Shown: positions 50,211-62,777 of the stretch, one piece after another | Numbering within the stretch: the first letter of the stretch is position 1 | Layout: each line of letters begins with the position of its first letter | Assembly (NCBI RefSeq): GCF_050948175.1 | Contig: NW_027490504.1 | Location: 62,001-126,000, forward strand | Length of the DNA: 64,000 bases | Source: Xylocopa sonorina | Lineage: Eukaryota > Arthropoda > Insecta > Hymenoptera > Apidae | Direction: 5' to 3' | Notes under the pieces: generated by a model | The model's input: only the letters and a program-made list of their open reading frames with translations | Told to the model about the DNA's origin: nothing | Database searches by the model: none | Translations under genes and position numbers: made by a program

Positions 50211-53200
50211 CATAACACTTCGCAATGAATATTATATCTTATTACGAAACATAGAAATGAAATACGACATCTCGTTTTAAGAAGCATTAGTGCTCCATTG
50301 CTGTGATACGTAGACATCTGCAAACGCTATTTCCTAGCATGGTAGTGTCTTATTTACGTTCTTTTGAAGTGAATACGAGGTATACATGACACTTCGCAAT
50401 GAATATTATATCTTATCATGAAACATAGAAGAGAGATGCGATATCGCGTTCTAAGAAGCATTAGAACTCTATTGCTACGATACGTAGACATCTGCAAACG
50501 CTATTTCCTAGGATGGAAGGGTCGCATTTACATTCTTTTGAAGTGAGTACGAGGTATACATAACACTCCATAATGAATATTATATCTTATCATGAATCAT
50601 AGATGTGAGATGCGATATCGCCTTCTAAGAAGCATTAGAACTCTATCGCTACGATACGTAGACATCTGCAAACGCTATTTCCTAGCATGGAAGTGTCTTA
50701 TTTACGTTCTTTTGAAGTGAATACGAGGTATACATGACACTTCGCAATGAATATTATATCTTATCATGAAACATAGAAGTGAGATGCGATATCGCGTTCT
50801 AAGAAGCATTAGAATTCTATTGCTGTGATACGTAGACATCTGCAAACAGTATTTCCTAGCAAGGAAGTGTCGCATTTACATTCTTGTGAAGTGAAATCGA
50901 GGTATACATGACACTTCGCAATGAATATTATATCTTATCATGGAACATAGAGGTGAGATACGATATCGCGTTCCAAGAAGCATTAGAACACGAATGGTAC
51001 GATACGTAGACAGCTGCAAACGCTACTTCCTAGGATGGAATGGTCGCATTTACATTCTTTTGAAGTGAGTACGAGGTATACATAACACTCCATAATGAAT
51101 ATTATATCTTCTCATGAAACATAGCAGTGAGATGCGATATCGCGTTTTAAGAAGCATTAGAACACTACAGCTACGATACGTAGACATCTGCAAACGCTAT
51201 TTCCTAGCATGGAAGTGTCGCATTTACATTCGTTTGAAGTGAATACGAGATATACATGACACTTCGCAATGAATATTATATCTTATCATGAATCATAGAA
51301 GTGAGATGCGATATCACCTTCTAAGAAGCATTAGAACTCTATTGCTACGATACGTAGACATCTGCAAACGCTATTTCCTAGCATGGAAGTGTCTTATTTA
51401 CGTTCTTTTGAAGTGAATACGAGGTATATATGACACTTCGCAATGAATATTATATCTTATCATGAAACATAGAAGTGAGATGCGATATCGCGTTCTAAGA
51501 AGCATTAGAACTCTATTGCTATGATACGTAGACATCTGCAAACGCTGTTTCCTAGGATGGAAGGGTCGCATTTACATTCTTTTGAAGTGAGAACGAGGTA
51601 TACATAACACTCCATAATGAGTATTATATCTTCTCATGAAACATAGCAGTGAGATGCGATATCGCGTTCTAAGAAGCATTAGAACTCTATTGCTACGTAG
51701 ACATCGTAGACATCTGCAAAGGCTATTCCCTAGCATGGAAGGGTCGCATTTACATTCTTTTGAAGTGAGTACGAGGTATACATATCACTCCATAATGAAT
51801 ATTATATCTTATCATGAAACATAGCAGTGAGATGCGACATCTCGCTTTAAGAAGCATTATTACTCTATTGCTATGATACGTAGACATCTGCAAACGCTAT
51901 TTCCTAGCATGGAACTGTCGCATTTACATTCTTTTGATGTGAATACGAGATATACATGACACTTCGCAATGAATATTATATCTTATCACGGAACATAGAA
52001 ATGAAATGTGGCATCTCGTTCTAAGAAGCATTAGAACTCTATTGCTACGATACGTAGACATCTGCAAACGCTATTTCCTAGCATGGAAGTGTCGCATTTA
52101 CATTCATTTGATGTGAATACGAGGTATACATGACACTTCGCAATGAATATTACACCTTATCATGAAACATAGAAGGGAGATGCGAAATCGCGTTTCAGGA
52201 AGCATTGGAATTCTATTGCTGCGATACGTAGACATCTGCAAACGCTACTTCCTAGCATGGAAGTGTCGCATTTACATTCTTTTGATGTGAATACGAGATA
52301 TACATGACACTTCGCAATGAATATTATATCTTATCATGAAACATAGGAATGAGGTGCTATATCGCGTTTTGAGAAGCATTAGAACTCTATTGCTAATATA
52401 CGTAGACATCTGCAAACTCTATTTCCTAGCAAGGAAATTTCGCACTTACATTTCACTGAAGTGAATACGAGGTATACATAACATTACACAATGAATATTA
52501 TATCTTATTACGAAACATAGGAATGAAATACGACATCTCGTTTTAAGAAGCATTAGTGCTCTATTGCTGTGATACGTAGACATCTGCAAACGCTATTTCC
52601 TAGCATGGAAGTGTCTTATTTACGTTCTTTTGAAGTGAATAGGAGGTATACATGACACTCCACAATGAATATTATATCTTATCACGGAACATAGAAATGA
52701 AATGAGGCATCTCGTTTTAAGAAGCATTAGAACTCTATTGCTACGATACGTAGACATCTGCAAACGCTATTTCCGAGCATGGAAGTGTCGCATTTACATT
52801 CTTTTGAAGTGAATACGAGGTATATATGACACTTCGCAATGAATATTATATCTTATCATGAAACATACATGTGAGAAGCGATATCGCGTTCTAAGAAGCA
52901 TTAGAACTCTATTGCTACGATACGTAGACATCTGCAAAGGCTATTAGCTAGCATGGAAGGGTCGCATTTACATTCTTTTGAAGTGAGTACGAGGTATACA
53001 TATCACTCCATAATGAATATTATATCTTATCATGAAACATAGCAGTGAGATGCGGCATCTCGTTTTAAGAAGCATTATTACTCTATTGCTACGATACGTA
53101 GACATCTGCAAACGATATTTCCTAGCATGGAAGTGTCTTATTTACGTTCTTTTGAAGTGAATAGGAGGTATACATGACACTCCACAATGAATACTATATC

Positions 53201-53843
53201 TTATCACGGAACATAGAAATGAAATGTGGCATCTCGTTTTAAGAAGCATTAGAACTCTATTGCTACGATACGTAGACATCTGCAAACGCTATTTCCTAGC
53301 ATGGAAGTGTCGCATTTACATTCTTTTGAAGTGAATACGAGGTATATATGACACTTCGCAATGAATATTATATCTTATCATGAAACATACATGTGAGAAG
53401 CGATATCGCGTTCTAGGAAGCATTAGAACTCTATTGCTACGATACGTAGACATCTGCAAAGGCTATTAGCTAGCATGGAAGGGTCGCATTTACATTCTTT
53501 TGAAGTGAGTACGAGGTATACATATCACTCCATAATGAATATTATATCTTATCATGAAACATACATGTGAGATGCGATATCGCGTTCTAAGAAGCATTAG
53601 AACTCTATTGCTACGATACGTAGACATCTGCAAAGGCTATTTCCTAGCATGGAAGTGTCTTATTTACGTTCTTTTGAAGTGAATACGAGGTATACATGAC
53701 ACTTCGCAATGAATATTATATCTTATCATGAAACATAGAAGTGAGATGCGATATCGCGTTCTAAGAAGCATTAGAACTCTATTGCTACGATACGTAGACA
53801 TCTGCAAACGCTATTTCCGAGGATGGAAGGGTAGCATTTACAT
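50211..53843. repeat. Satellite mosaic including 50815-51485 duplicate
   Basis: About 21 monomers. The part at 50815-51485 is the right copy of the 15-monomer duplication. Downstream of 51715 there are repeated GATGCGGCATCTCG-type and CATACATGTGAGAAGCG-type monomers, the latter at about 52864 and 53386, 522 bp (3 monomers) apart. No gene; a plus-strand open frame at 51636-51824 is only a satellite translation shifted by the 4-nt insertion. Confidence 0.78.
51697..51714. repeat. Microduplication GTAGACATC x2 within a monomer
   Basis: Instead of the usual CTACGATACGTAGACATC, this monomer reads CTACGTAGACATCGTAGACATC, a 9-nt tandem duplication with loss of 5 nt, net +4. It shifts the register by 4 nt, which can be traced in all offsets that span it. 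It appears only once, so it is recent or has not been amplified. Confidence 0.85.
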
Positions 53844-54564
53844 TCGTTTGAAGTGAATACGAGATATACATGACACTTCGCAATGAATATTATATCTTAT
53901 CTTGAAACATAGGAAGGAGGTGCTATATCGCGTTTTGGGAAGCATTAGAACTCTATTGCTACGATATGTAGACATCTGCAAAGGCTATTCCCTAGCATGG
54001 AAGGGTCGCATTTACATTCTTTTGAAGTGAGTACGATGTATACATATTACTCCATAATGAATATTATATCTTATCATGAAACATAGCAGTGAGATGCGAT
54101 ATCGCGTTTTAAGGAGCATTAGAACTCTATTGCTACGATACGTAGACATCTGCAAACGCTACTTCCTAGCATGGAAGTGTCGCATTTACATTCTTTTGAT
54201 GTGAATACGATATATACATGACACTTCGCAATGAATATTATATCTTATCATGAAACATAGGAAGGAGGTGCTATATCGCGTTTTGAGAAGCATTAGAACT
54301 CTTTTGCTGTGATACGTAGACATCTGCAAACAACATTTTCTAGCAAGGAAGTGTCGCATTTACATTCTTGTGAAGTGAAATCGAGGTATACATGACACTT
54401 CGCAATGAATATTATATCTTATCATGAAACATAGAAGTGAGATGCGATATCGCGTTCTAGGAAGCATTAGAACTCTAGTGCTACGATACGTAGACATCTG
54501 CAAACGCTATTTCCTAGGATGGAAGGGTCGCATTTACATTCTTTTGAAGTGAGTACGAGGTATA
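53844..54564. repeat. 25-monomer offset duplication, right copy
   Basis: Matches 49490-50210. Small differences include CAACATTTTCTAGC against CAATATTTCCTAGC. It is followed by another CATAGGAAGGAGG monomer at about 54602. Confidence 0.85.
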
Positions 54565-56414
54565 CATGACACTTCGCAATGAATATTATATCTTATCATG
54601 AAACATAGGAAGGAGGTGCTATATCGCGTTTTGAGAAGCATTAGAACTCTATTGCTACGATACTTAGACATCTGCAAAGGCTATTGCCTAGCATGGAAGG
54701 GTCGCATTTACATCCATTTGAAGTGAATACGAGGTATACATGACACTTCGCAATGAATATTATACCTTGTCATGAAACATAGAAGAGAGATGCGATATCG
54801 CGTTTTAGGAAGCATTGGAACTCTATTGCTGCGATACGTAGACATCTGCAAACGCTATTTCCTAGCATGGAAGTGTCGCATATACATTCTTTTGATGTGA
54901 ATACGAGATATACATGACACTTCGCAATGAATATTATATCTTATCATGAAACATAGGAATGAGGTGCTATATCGCGTTTTGAGAAGCATTAGAACTCTAT
55001 TGCTAATATACGTAGACATCTGCAAACTCTATTTCCTAGCAACGAAATTTCGCACTTACATTTCACTGAAGTGAATACGAGGTATACATAACATTACACA
55101 ATGAATATTATATCTTATTACGAAACATAGAAATGAAATACGACATCTCGTTTTAAGAAGCATTAGTGCTCTATTGCTGTGATACGTAGACATCTGCAAA
55201 CGCTATTTCCTAGCATGGAAGTGTCTCATTTACATTCATTTGAAGTGAATACGAGGTATACATGACACTTCGCAATGAATATTATACCTTATCATGAAAC
55301 ATAGAAATGAAATACGACATCTCGTTTTAAGAAGCATTAGTACTCTATTGCTGTGATACGTAGACATCTGCAAACGCTATTTCCTAGCATGGAAGTGTCG
55401 CATTTACATTCATTTGAAGTGAATACGAGGTATACATGACACTTCGCAATGAATATTATACCTTATCATGAAACATAGAAGGGAGATGCGATATCGCGTT
55501 TTAGGAAGCATTGGAACTCTATTGCTGCGATACGTAGACATCTGCAAACGCTATTTCCTAGCATGGAAGTGTCGCATTTACATTCTTTTGATGTGAATAC
55601 GAGATATACATGACACTTCGCTATGAATATTATATCTTATCTTGAAACATAGGAAGGAGGTGCTATATCGCGTTTTGGGAAGCATTAGAACTATATTGCT
55701 ACGATATGTAGACATCTGCAAAGGCTATTCCCTAGCATGGAAGGGTCGCATTTACATTCTTCTGAAGTGAGTACGATGTATACATATTACTCCATAATGA
55801 ATATTATATCTTATCATGAAACATAGCAGTGAGATGCGATATCGCGTTTTAAGGAGCATTAGAACTCTATTGCTACGATACGTAGACATCTGCAAACGCT
55901 ACTTCCTAGCATGGAAGTGTCGCATTTACATTCTTTTGAAGTGAATACGAGGTATACATGACACTTCGCAATGAATATTATATCTTATCATGAAACATAG
56001 AAGAGAGATGCGATATCGCGTTCTAAGAAGCATTAGAACTCTATTGCTACGATACGTAGACATCTGCAAACGCTATTTCCTAGGATGGAAGGGTCGCATT
56101 TACATTCTTTTGAAGTGAGTACGAGGTATACATAACACTCCATAATGAATATTATATCTTCTCATGAAACATAGCAGTGAGATGCGATATCGCGTTATAA
56201 GAAGCATTAGAACTCTATTGCTACGATACGTAGACACCTGCAAACGCTATTTCCTAGCATGGAAGTGTCGCATTTACATTCTTTTGAAGTGAGTACGATG
56301 TATACATATCAGTCCATAATGAATATTATATCTTATCATGAAACATAGCAGTGAGGTGCGATATCGTGTTGTAAGAAGCACTAGGACTCTATTGCTACGA
56401 TACGTATACATTTG
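54565..56414. repeat. Satellite mosaic including 54999-55939 duplicate
   Basis: About 10.6 monomers. 54999-55939 is the right copy of the 35-monomer offset duplication. The rest are monomers close to the consensus, including the representative unit at 55885. No unique sequence. Confidence 0.78.
55885..56058. repeat. Representative satellite monomer with three dyad elements
   Basis: A near-consensus 174-bp unit chosen to show the internal symmetry. GCGATATCGC at 56010-56019 is a perfect 10-bp palindrome. CTACG-ATA-CGTAG at 56047-56059, crossing the monomer junction, is a 5-bp inverted repeat around a 3-nt spacer. GAAGTGTC at 55914-55921 and GACACTTC at 55960-55967 are 8-bp inverted arms 38 nt apart. 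The word GAAGTG recurs within the consensus at about positions 30, 54 and 116, hinting at shorter ancestral subunits. Whether any of these binds a protein is not shown. Many monomers break one or more of the dyads by substitution. Confidence 0.85.
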
Positions 56415-56895
56415 CAAACGCTATTTCCTAGCATGGAAGTGTCGCATTTACATTCATTTGAAGTGAATACGAGGTATACATGACACTTCGTAATGAATAT
56501 TATACCTTATCATGAAACATAGAAGAGTGATGCGATATCGCGTTTTAGGAAGCATTGGAACTCTATTGCTGCGATACGTAGACATCTGCAAACGCTATTT
56601 CCTAGCATGGAAGTGTCGCATTCACATTCGTTTGAAGTGAATACGAGATACACATGACACTTCGCAATGAATATTATATCTTATCATGAAACATAGGAAT
56701 GAGGTGCTATATCGCGTTTTGAGAAGCATTAGAACTCTGTTGCCTACACACGTAGACATCTGCAAACTCTATTTCCTAGCAAGGAAATTTCGCACTTACA
56801 TTCCACTGAAGTGAATACGAGGTATACATAACATTGCACAATGAATATTATATCTTATTACGAAACATGGATATGAAATACGACATCTCGTTTTA
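56415..56895. repeat. 12-monomer offset duplication, left copy (right arm)
   Basis: About 0.48 kb recurring at 58504-58984, an offset of 2089 bp, that is 12 x 174 plus 1. The extra base is the insertion in GTGTTCGCATTT near 57831. Marker: CTCTGTTGCCTACACACG. Confidence 0.86.
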
Positions 56896-57194
56896 GGAAG
56901 CATTGGAACTCTATTGCTGCGATACGTAGACATCTGCAAACGCTATTTCCTAGCATGGAAGTGTCGCATTTACATTCATTTGAAGTGAATACGAGGTATA
57001 CATGACACTCCACAATGAATTTTATATCTTATCACGGAACATAGAAATGAAATGAGGCATCTCGTTTTAAGAAGCATTAGAACTCTATTGCTACGATACG
57101 TAGACATCTGCAAACGCTATTTCCTAGCATGGAAGTGTCGCAATTACATTCTTTTGATGTGAATACGAGATATACATGACACTTCGCAATGAAT

Positions 57195-58078
57195 ATTATA
57201 TCTTCTCATGAAACATAGCAGTGAGATGCGATATCGCGTTTTAAGAAGCATTAGAACTCTATTGCTACGATACGTAGTCATCTGCAAACGCTATTTCCTA
57301 GCATGGACGTGTCGCATTTACATTCGTTTGAAGTGAATACGAGATATACATGACACTTCGCAATGAATATTATACATTATTACGAAACATAGAAATGAAA
57401 TACGACATCTCGTTTTATGAAGCATTAGTGCTCTATTGCTGTGATACGTAGACATCTGCAAACGCTATTTCCTAGCATGGAAGTGTCTTATTTACGTTCT
57501 TTTGAAGTGAATACGAGGTATACATGACACTTCGCAATGAATATTATATCTGATCGTGAAACATAGATATGAGATGCGACATCTCGTTTTAAGAAGCATT
57601 AGAACTATATTGCTACGATACGTAGACATCTGCAAACGCTATTTCCTAGCATGGAAGTGTCGCATTTACATTCAATTGATGTGAATACGAGATATACATG
57701 ACACTTCGCAATGAATATTATATCTTCTCTTGAAACATAGCAGTGAGATGCGATATCGCGTTATAAGAAGCATTAGAACTCTATTGCTACGATACGTAGT
57801 CATCTGGAAACGCTATTTCCTAGCAAGGAAGTGTTCGCATTTACATTCTTTTGAAGTGAAGACGAGGTATACATGACACTTCGCAATGAATATTATATCT
57901 TATCATGAAACATAGCAGTGAGATGCGATATCGCGTTTTAAGAAGCATTAGAACTCTATTGCTACGATACGTAGACATCTGCAAACGCTATTTCCTAGCA
58001 TGGAAGTGTCGCATTTACATTCATTTGAAGTGAATACGAGGTATACATGACACTCCACAATGAATATTATACCTTATC
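57195..58078. repeat. 27-monomer offset duplication, left copy
   Basis: About 0.88 kb matching 61894-62777 at 4699 bp (27 x 174 plus 1). Both copies contain the same 1-nt insertion in GTGTTCGCATTT (57831 and 62530) and the TCGTTTTATGAAGC monomer. A related part also sits at about 59210-59720. Confidence 0.88.
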
Positions 58079-58503
58079 ACGGAACATAGAAATGAAATGA
58101 GGTATCCCGTTTTAAGAAGCATTAGAACTCTATTGCTACGATACGTAGACATCTGCAAACGCTATTTCCTAGCATGGAAGTGTCGCATTTACATTCATTT
58201 GAAGTGAATACGAGGTATACATGACACTCCACAATGAATATTATATCTTATCACGGAACATAGAAATGAAATGAGGCATCTCGTTATAAGAAGCATTAGA
58301 ACTCTATTGCTACGATACGTAGACATCTGCAAACGCTATTTCCTAGCATGGAAGTGTCGCATTTACATTCATTTGAAGTGAATACGAGGTATACATGACA
58401 CTTCGAAATGAATATTATACCTTATCATGAAACACAGAAGTGTGATGCGATATCGCGTTTTAGGAAGCACTGGAACTCTATTGCTACGATACGTAGACAT
58501 CTG

Positions 58504-58984
58504 CAAACGCTATTTCCTAGCATGGAAGTGTCGCATTTACATTCATTTGAAGTGAATACGAGGTATACATGACACTTCGTAATGAATATTATACCTTATC
58601 ATGAAACATATAAGAGTGATGCGATATCGCGTTTTAGGAAGCATTGGAACTCTATTGCTGCGATACGTAGACATCTGCAAACGCTATTTCCTAGCATGGA
58701 AGTGTCGCATTCATATTCGTTTGAAGTGAATACGAGATATACATGACACTTCGCAATGAATATTATATCTTATCATGAAACATAGGAATGAGGTGCTATA
58801 TCGCGTTTTGAGAAGCATTAGAACTCTGTTGCCTACACACGTAGACATCTGCAAACTCTATTTCCTAGCAAGGAAATTTCGCACTTACATTCCACTGAAG
58901 TGATTACGAGGTATACATAACATTGCACAATGAATATTATATCTTATTACGAAACATGGATATGAAATACGACATCTCGTTTTA
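58504..58984. repeat. 12-monomer offset duplication, right copy (right arm)
   Basis: Matches 56415-56895, with the CTCTGTTGCCTACACACG marker. Differences seen include CATATAAGAGTG against CATAGAAGAGTG and GTGATTACGAGG against GTGAATACGAGG. Confidence 0.85.
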
Positions 58985-61893
58985 AGAAGCATTAGTACTC
59001 TATTGCTGTGATACGTAGACATCTGCAAACGCTATTTCCTAGCATGGAAGTGTCGCATTTACATTCATTTGAAGTGAATACGAGGTATACATGACACTTC
59101 GCAATGAATATTATACCTTATCATGAAACATAGAAGGGAGATGCGATATCGCGTTTTAGGAAGCATTGGAACTATATTGGTGCGATACGTAGAAATCTGC
59201 AAACGCTATTTCCTAGCATGGAAGTGTCGCATTTACATTCGTTTGAAGTGAATACGAGATATACATGACACTTCGCAATGAATATTATACATTATTACGA
59301 AACATAGAAATGAAATACGACATCTCGTTTTATGAAGCATTAGTGCTCTATTGCTGTGATACGTAGACATCTGCAAACGCTATTTCCTAGCATGGAAGTG
59401 TCTTATTTACGTTCTTTTGAAGTGAATACGAGGTATACATGACACTTCGCAATGAATATTATATCTGATCATGAAACATGGATATGAGATGCGACATCTC
59501 GTTTTAAGAAGCATTAGAACTCTATTGCTACGATACGTAGACATCTGCAAACGCTATTTCCTAGCATGGAAGTGTCGCATTTACATTCAATTGATGTGAA
59601 TACGAGATATACATGACACTTCGCAATGAATATTATATCTTCTCTTGAAACATAGCAGTGAGATGCGATATCGCGTTATAAGAAGCATTAGAACTCTATT
59701 GCTACGATACGTAGACATCTGCAAACGCTATTTCCTAGCATGGAAGTGTCGCATTTACATTCATTTGAAGTGAATACGAGGTATACATGACACTCCACAA
59801 TGAATATTATACCTTATCACGGAACATAGAAATGAAATGAGGCATCTCGTTTTAAGAAGCATTAGAACTCTATTGCTACGATACGTAGACATCTGCAAAC
59901 GCTATTTCCTAGCATGGAAGTGTCGCATTTACATTCATTTGAAGTGAATACGAGGTATACATGACACTCCACAATGAATATTATACCTTATCACGGAACA
60001 TAGAAATGAAATGAGGCATCTCGTTTTAAGAAGCATTAGAACTCTATTGCTACGATACGTAGACATCTGCAAACGCTATTTCCTAGCATGGAAGTGTCGC
60101 ATTTACATTCATTTGAAGTGAATACGAGGTATACATGACACTTCGTAATGAATATTATATGTTATCATGAAACATAGGAATGAGGTGCTATATCGCGTTT
60201 TGAGGAGCATTAGATCTCTATTGCTACGATACGTAGACATCTGCAAACGCTATTTCCTAGCATGGAAGTGTCGGATTTACATTCTTTTGAAGTGAGTACG
60301 AGGTATACATGACACTTCGCAATGAATATTATATCTTATCATGAAACATAAAAGTGAGATGCGATGTCGCGTTCTAAGAAGCATTAGAACTCTATTGCTA
60401 CGATACGTAGTCATCTGGAAACGCTATCTCCTAGCAAGGAAGTGTCGCATTTACATCCTTTTGAAGTGAATACGAGATATACATGACACTTCGCAATGAA
60501 TATTATATTTGATCATGAAACATAGGAATGAGGTGCTACATCGCGTTTTGAGAAGCATTAGAACTCTATTGCCTATATACGTAGACATCTGCAAACTCTA
60601 TTTCCTCGTAAGGAAATTTCGCACTTACATTCCACTGAAGTGAATACGAGGTATACATAACATTACACAATGAATATTATATCTTATTACGAAACATAGA
60701 TATGATATACGTCATCTCGTTTTAAGAAGCATTAGTACTCTATTGCTGCGATACGTAGACATCTGCAAACAATATTTCCTAGCAAGGAAGTGTCGCATTT
60801 ACATTCTTGTGAAGTGAAATCGAGGTATACATCACACTTCGCAATGAATATTATATCTTATCATGAAACATAGAAGGGAGATGCGATATCGCGTTTTAGG
60901 AAGCATTGGAACTCTATTGCTGCGATACGTAGACATCTGCAAACTCTATTTCCTAGCAAGGAAATTTCGCACTTACATTCCACTGAAGTGAATACGAGGT
61001 ATGCATAACATTACACAATGAATGTTATATCTTATTACGAAACATAGATATGAAATACGACATCTCGTTTTAAGAAGCATTAGTACTCTATTGCTGTGAT
61101 ACGTAGACATCTGCAAACGCTATTTCCTAGCACGGAAGTGTCGCATTTACATTCATCTGAAGTGAATACGAGGTATAAATGACACTACGCAATGAATAAT
61201 ATACCTTATCATGAAACATAGAAGGGAGATGTGATATCGCGTTTTAGGAAGCATTGGAACTCTATTGTTTCGACACGTAGTCATCTGGAAGCGCTATTTC
61301 CTAGCAAGGAAGTGTCGCATTTACATCCTTTTGAAGTGAATACGAGGTATACATGACACTTCGCAATGAATATTATATCTTATCATGTAACATAGAAGTG
61401 AGATGCGATATCGCGTCTTAAGAAGCATTAGAACCCTATTGCTATGATACGTAGACATCTGCAACCGCTACATCCTAGCATGGAAGTGTCGCGTTTACAT
61501 TCATTTGAAGTGAATACGAGGTATACATGACACTCCACAATGAATATTATATCTTATCACGGAACATAGAAATGAAATGAGGCATCTCGTTTTAAGAAGC
61601 ATTAGAACTCTATTGCTACGATACGTAGACATCTGCAAACGCTATTTCCTAGCATGGAAGTGTCGCAATTACATTCTTTTGATGTGAATACGAGATATAC
61701 ATGACACTTCGCAATGAATATTATACATTATTACGAAACATAGAAATGAAATACGACATCTCGTTTTATGAAGCATTAGTGCTCTATTGCTGTGATACGT
61801 AGACATCTGCAAACGCTATTTCCTAGCATGGAAGTGTCTTATTTACGTTCTTTTGAAGTGAATACGAGGTATACATGACACTTCGCAATGAAT
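58985..61893. repeat. Satellite mosaic
   Basis: About 17 monomers. 59210-59720 resembles 57300-57800. A monomer with TTGCCTATATACG at 60570 recurs 2437 bp later at 63007. Several adjacent monomers with ACGGAACATAGAAATGAAAT and GAGGCATCTCG form runs near 58078-58330 and 59816-60050. No gene. Confidence 0.78.
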
Positions 61894-62777
61894 ATTATAT
61901 CTTATCATGAAACATAGCAGTGAGATGCGATATCGCATTTTAAGAAGCATTAGAACTCTATTGCTACGATACGTAGTCATCTGCAAACGCTATTTCCTAG
62001 CATGGAAGTGTCGCATTTACATTCGTTTGAAGTGAATACGAGATATACATGACACTTCGCAATGAATATTGTACATTATTACGAAACATAGAAATGAAAT
62101 ACGACATCTCGTTTTATGAAGCATTAGTGCTCTATTGCTGTGATACGTAGACATCTGCAAACGCTATTTCCTAGCATGGAAGTGTCTTATCTACGTTCTT
62201 TTGAAGTGAATACGAGGTATACATGACACTTCGCAATGAATATTATATCTGATCATGAAACATAGATATGAGATGCGACATCTCGTTTTAAGAAGCATTA
62301 TTACTCTATTACTACGTTACGTAGACATCTGCAAACGCTATTTCCTAGCATGGAAGTGTCGCATTTACATTCAATTGATGTGAATACGAGATATACATGA
62401 CACTTCGCAATGAATATTATATCTTCTCTTGAAACATAGCAGTGAGATGCGATATCGCGTTATAAGAAGCATTAGAACTCTATTGCTACGATACGTAGTC
62501 ATCTGGAAACGCTATTTCCTAGCAAGGAAGTGTTCGCATTTACATTCTTTTGAAGTGAAGACGAGGTATACATGACACTTCGCAATGAATATTATATCTT
62601 ATCATGAAACATAGCAGTGAGATGCGATATCGCGTTTTAAGAAGCATTAGAACTCTATTGCTACGATACGTAGACATCTGCAAACGCTATTTCCTAGCAT
62701 GGAAGTGTCGCATTTACATTCATTTGAAGTGAATACGAGGTATACATGACAATCCACAATGAATATTATACCTTATC
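61894..62777. repeat. 27-monomer offset duplication, right copy
   Basis: Matches 57195-58078 including the shared 1-nt insertion at 62530. Differences include TTATTACTCTATTACTACG against TTAGAACTATATTGCTACG. It ends at about 62777, where the left copy continues with a GGAACATAG monomer and this one with CATAGAAGAGTGATG. Confidence 0.87.
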
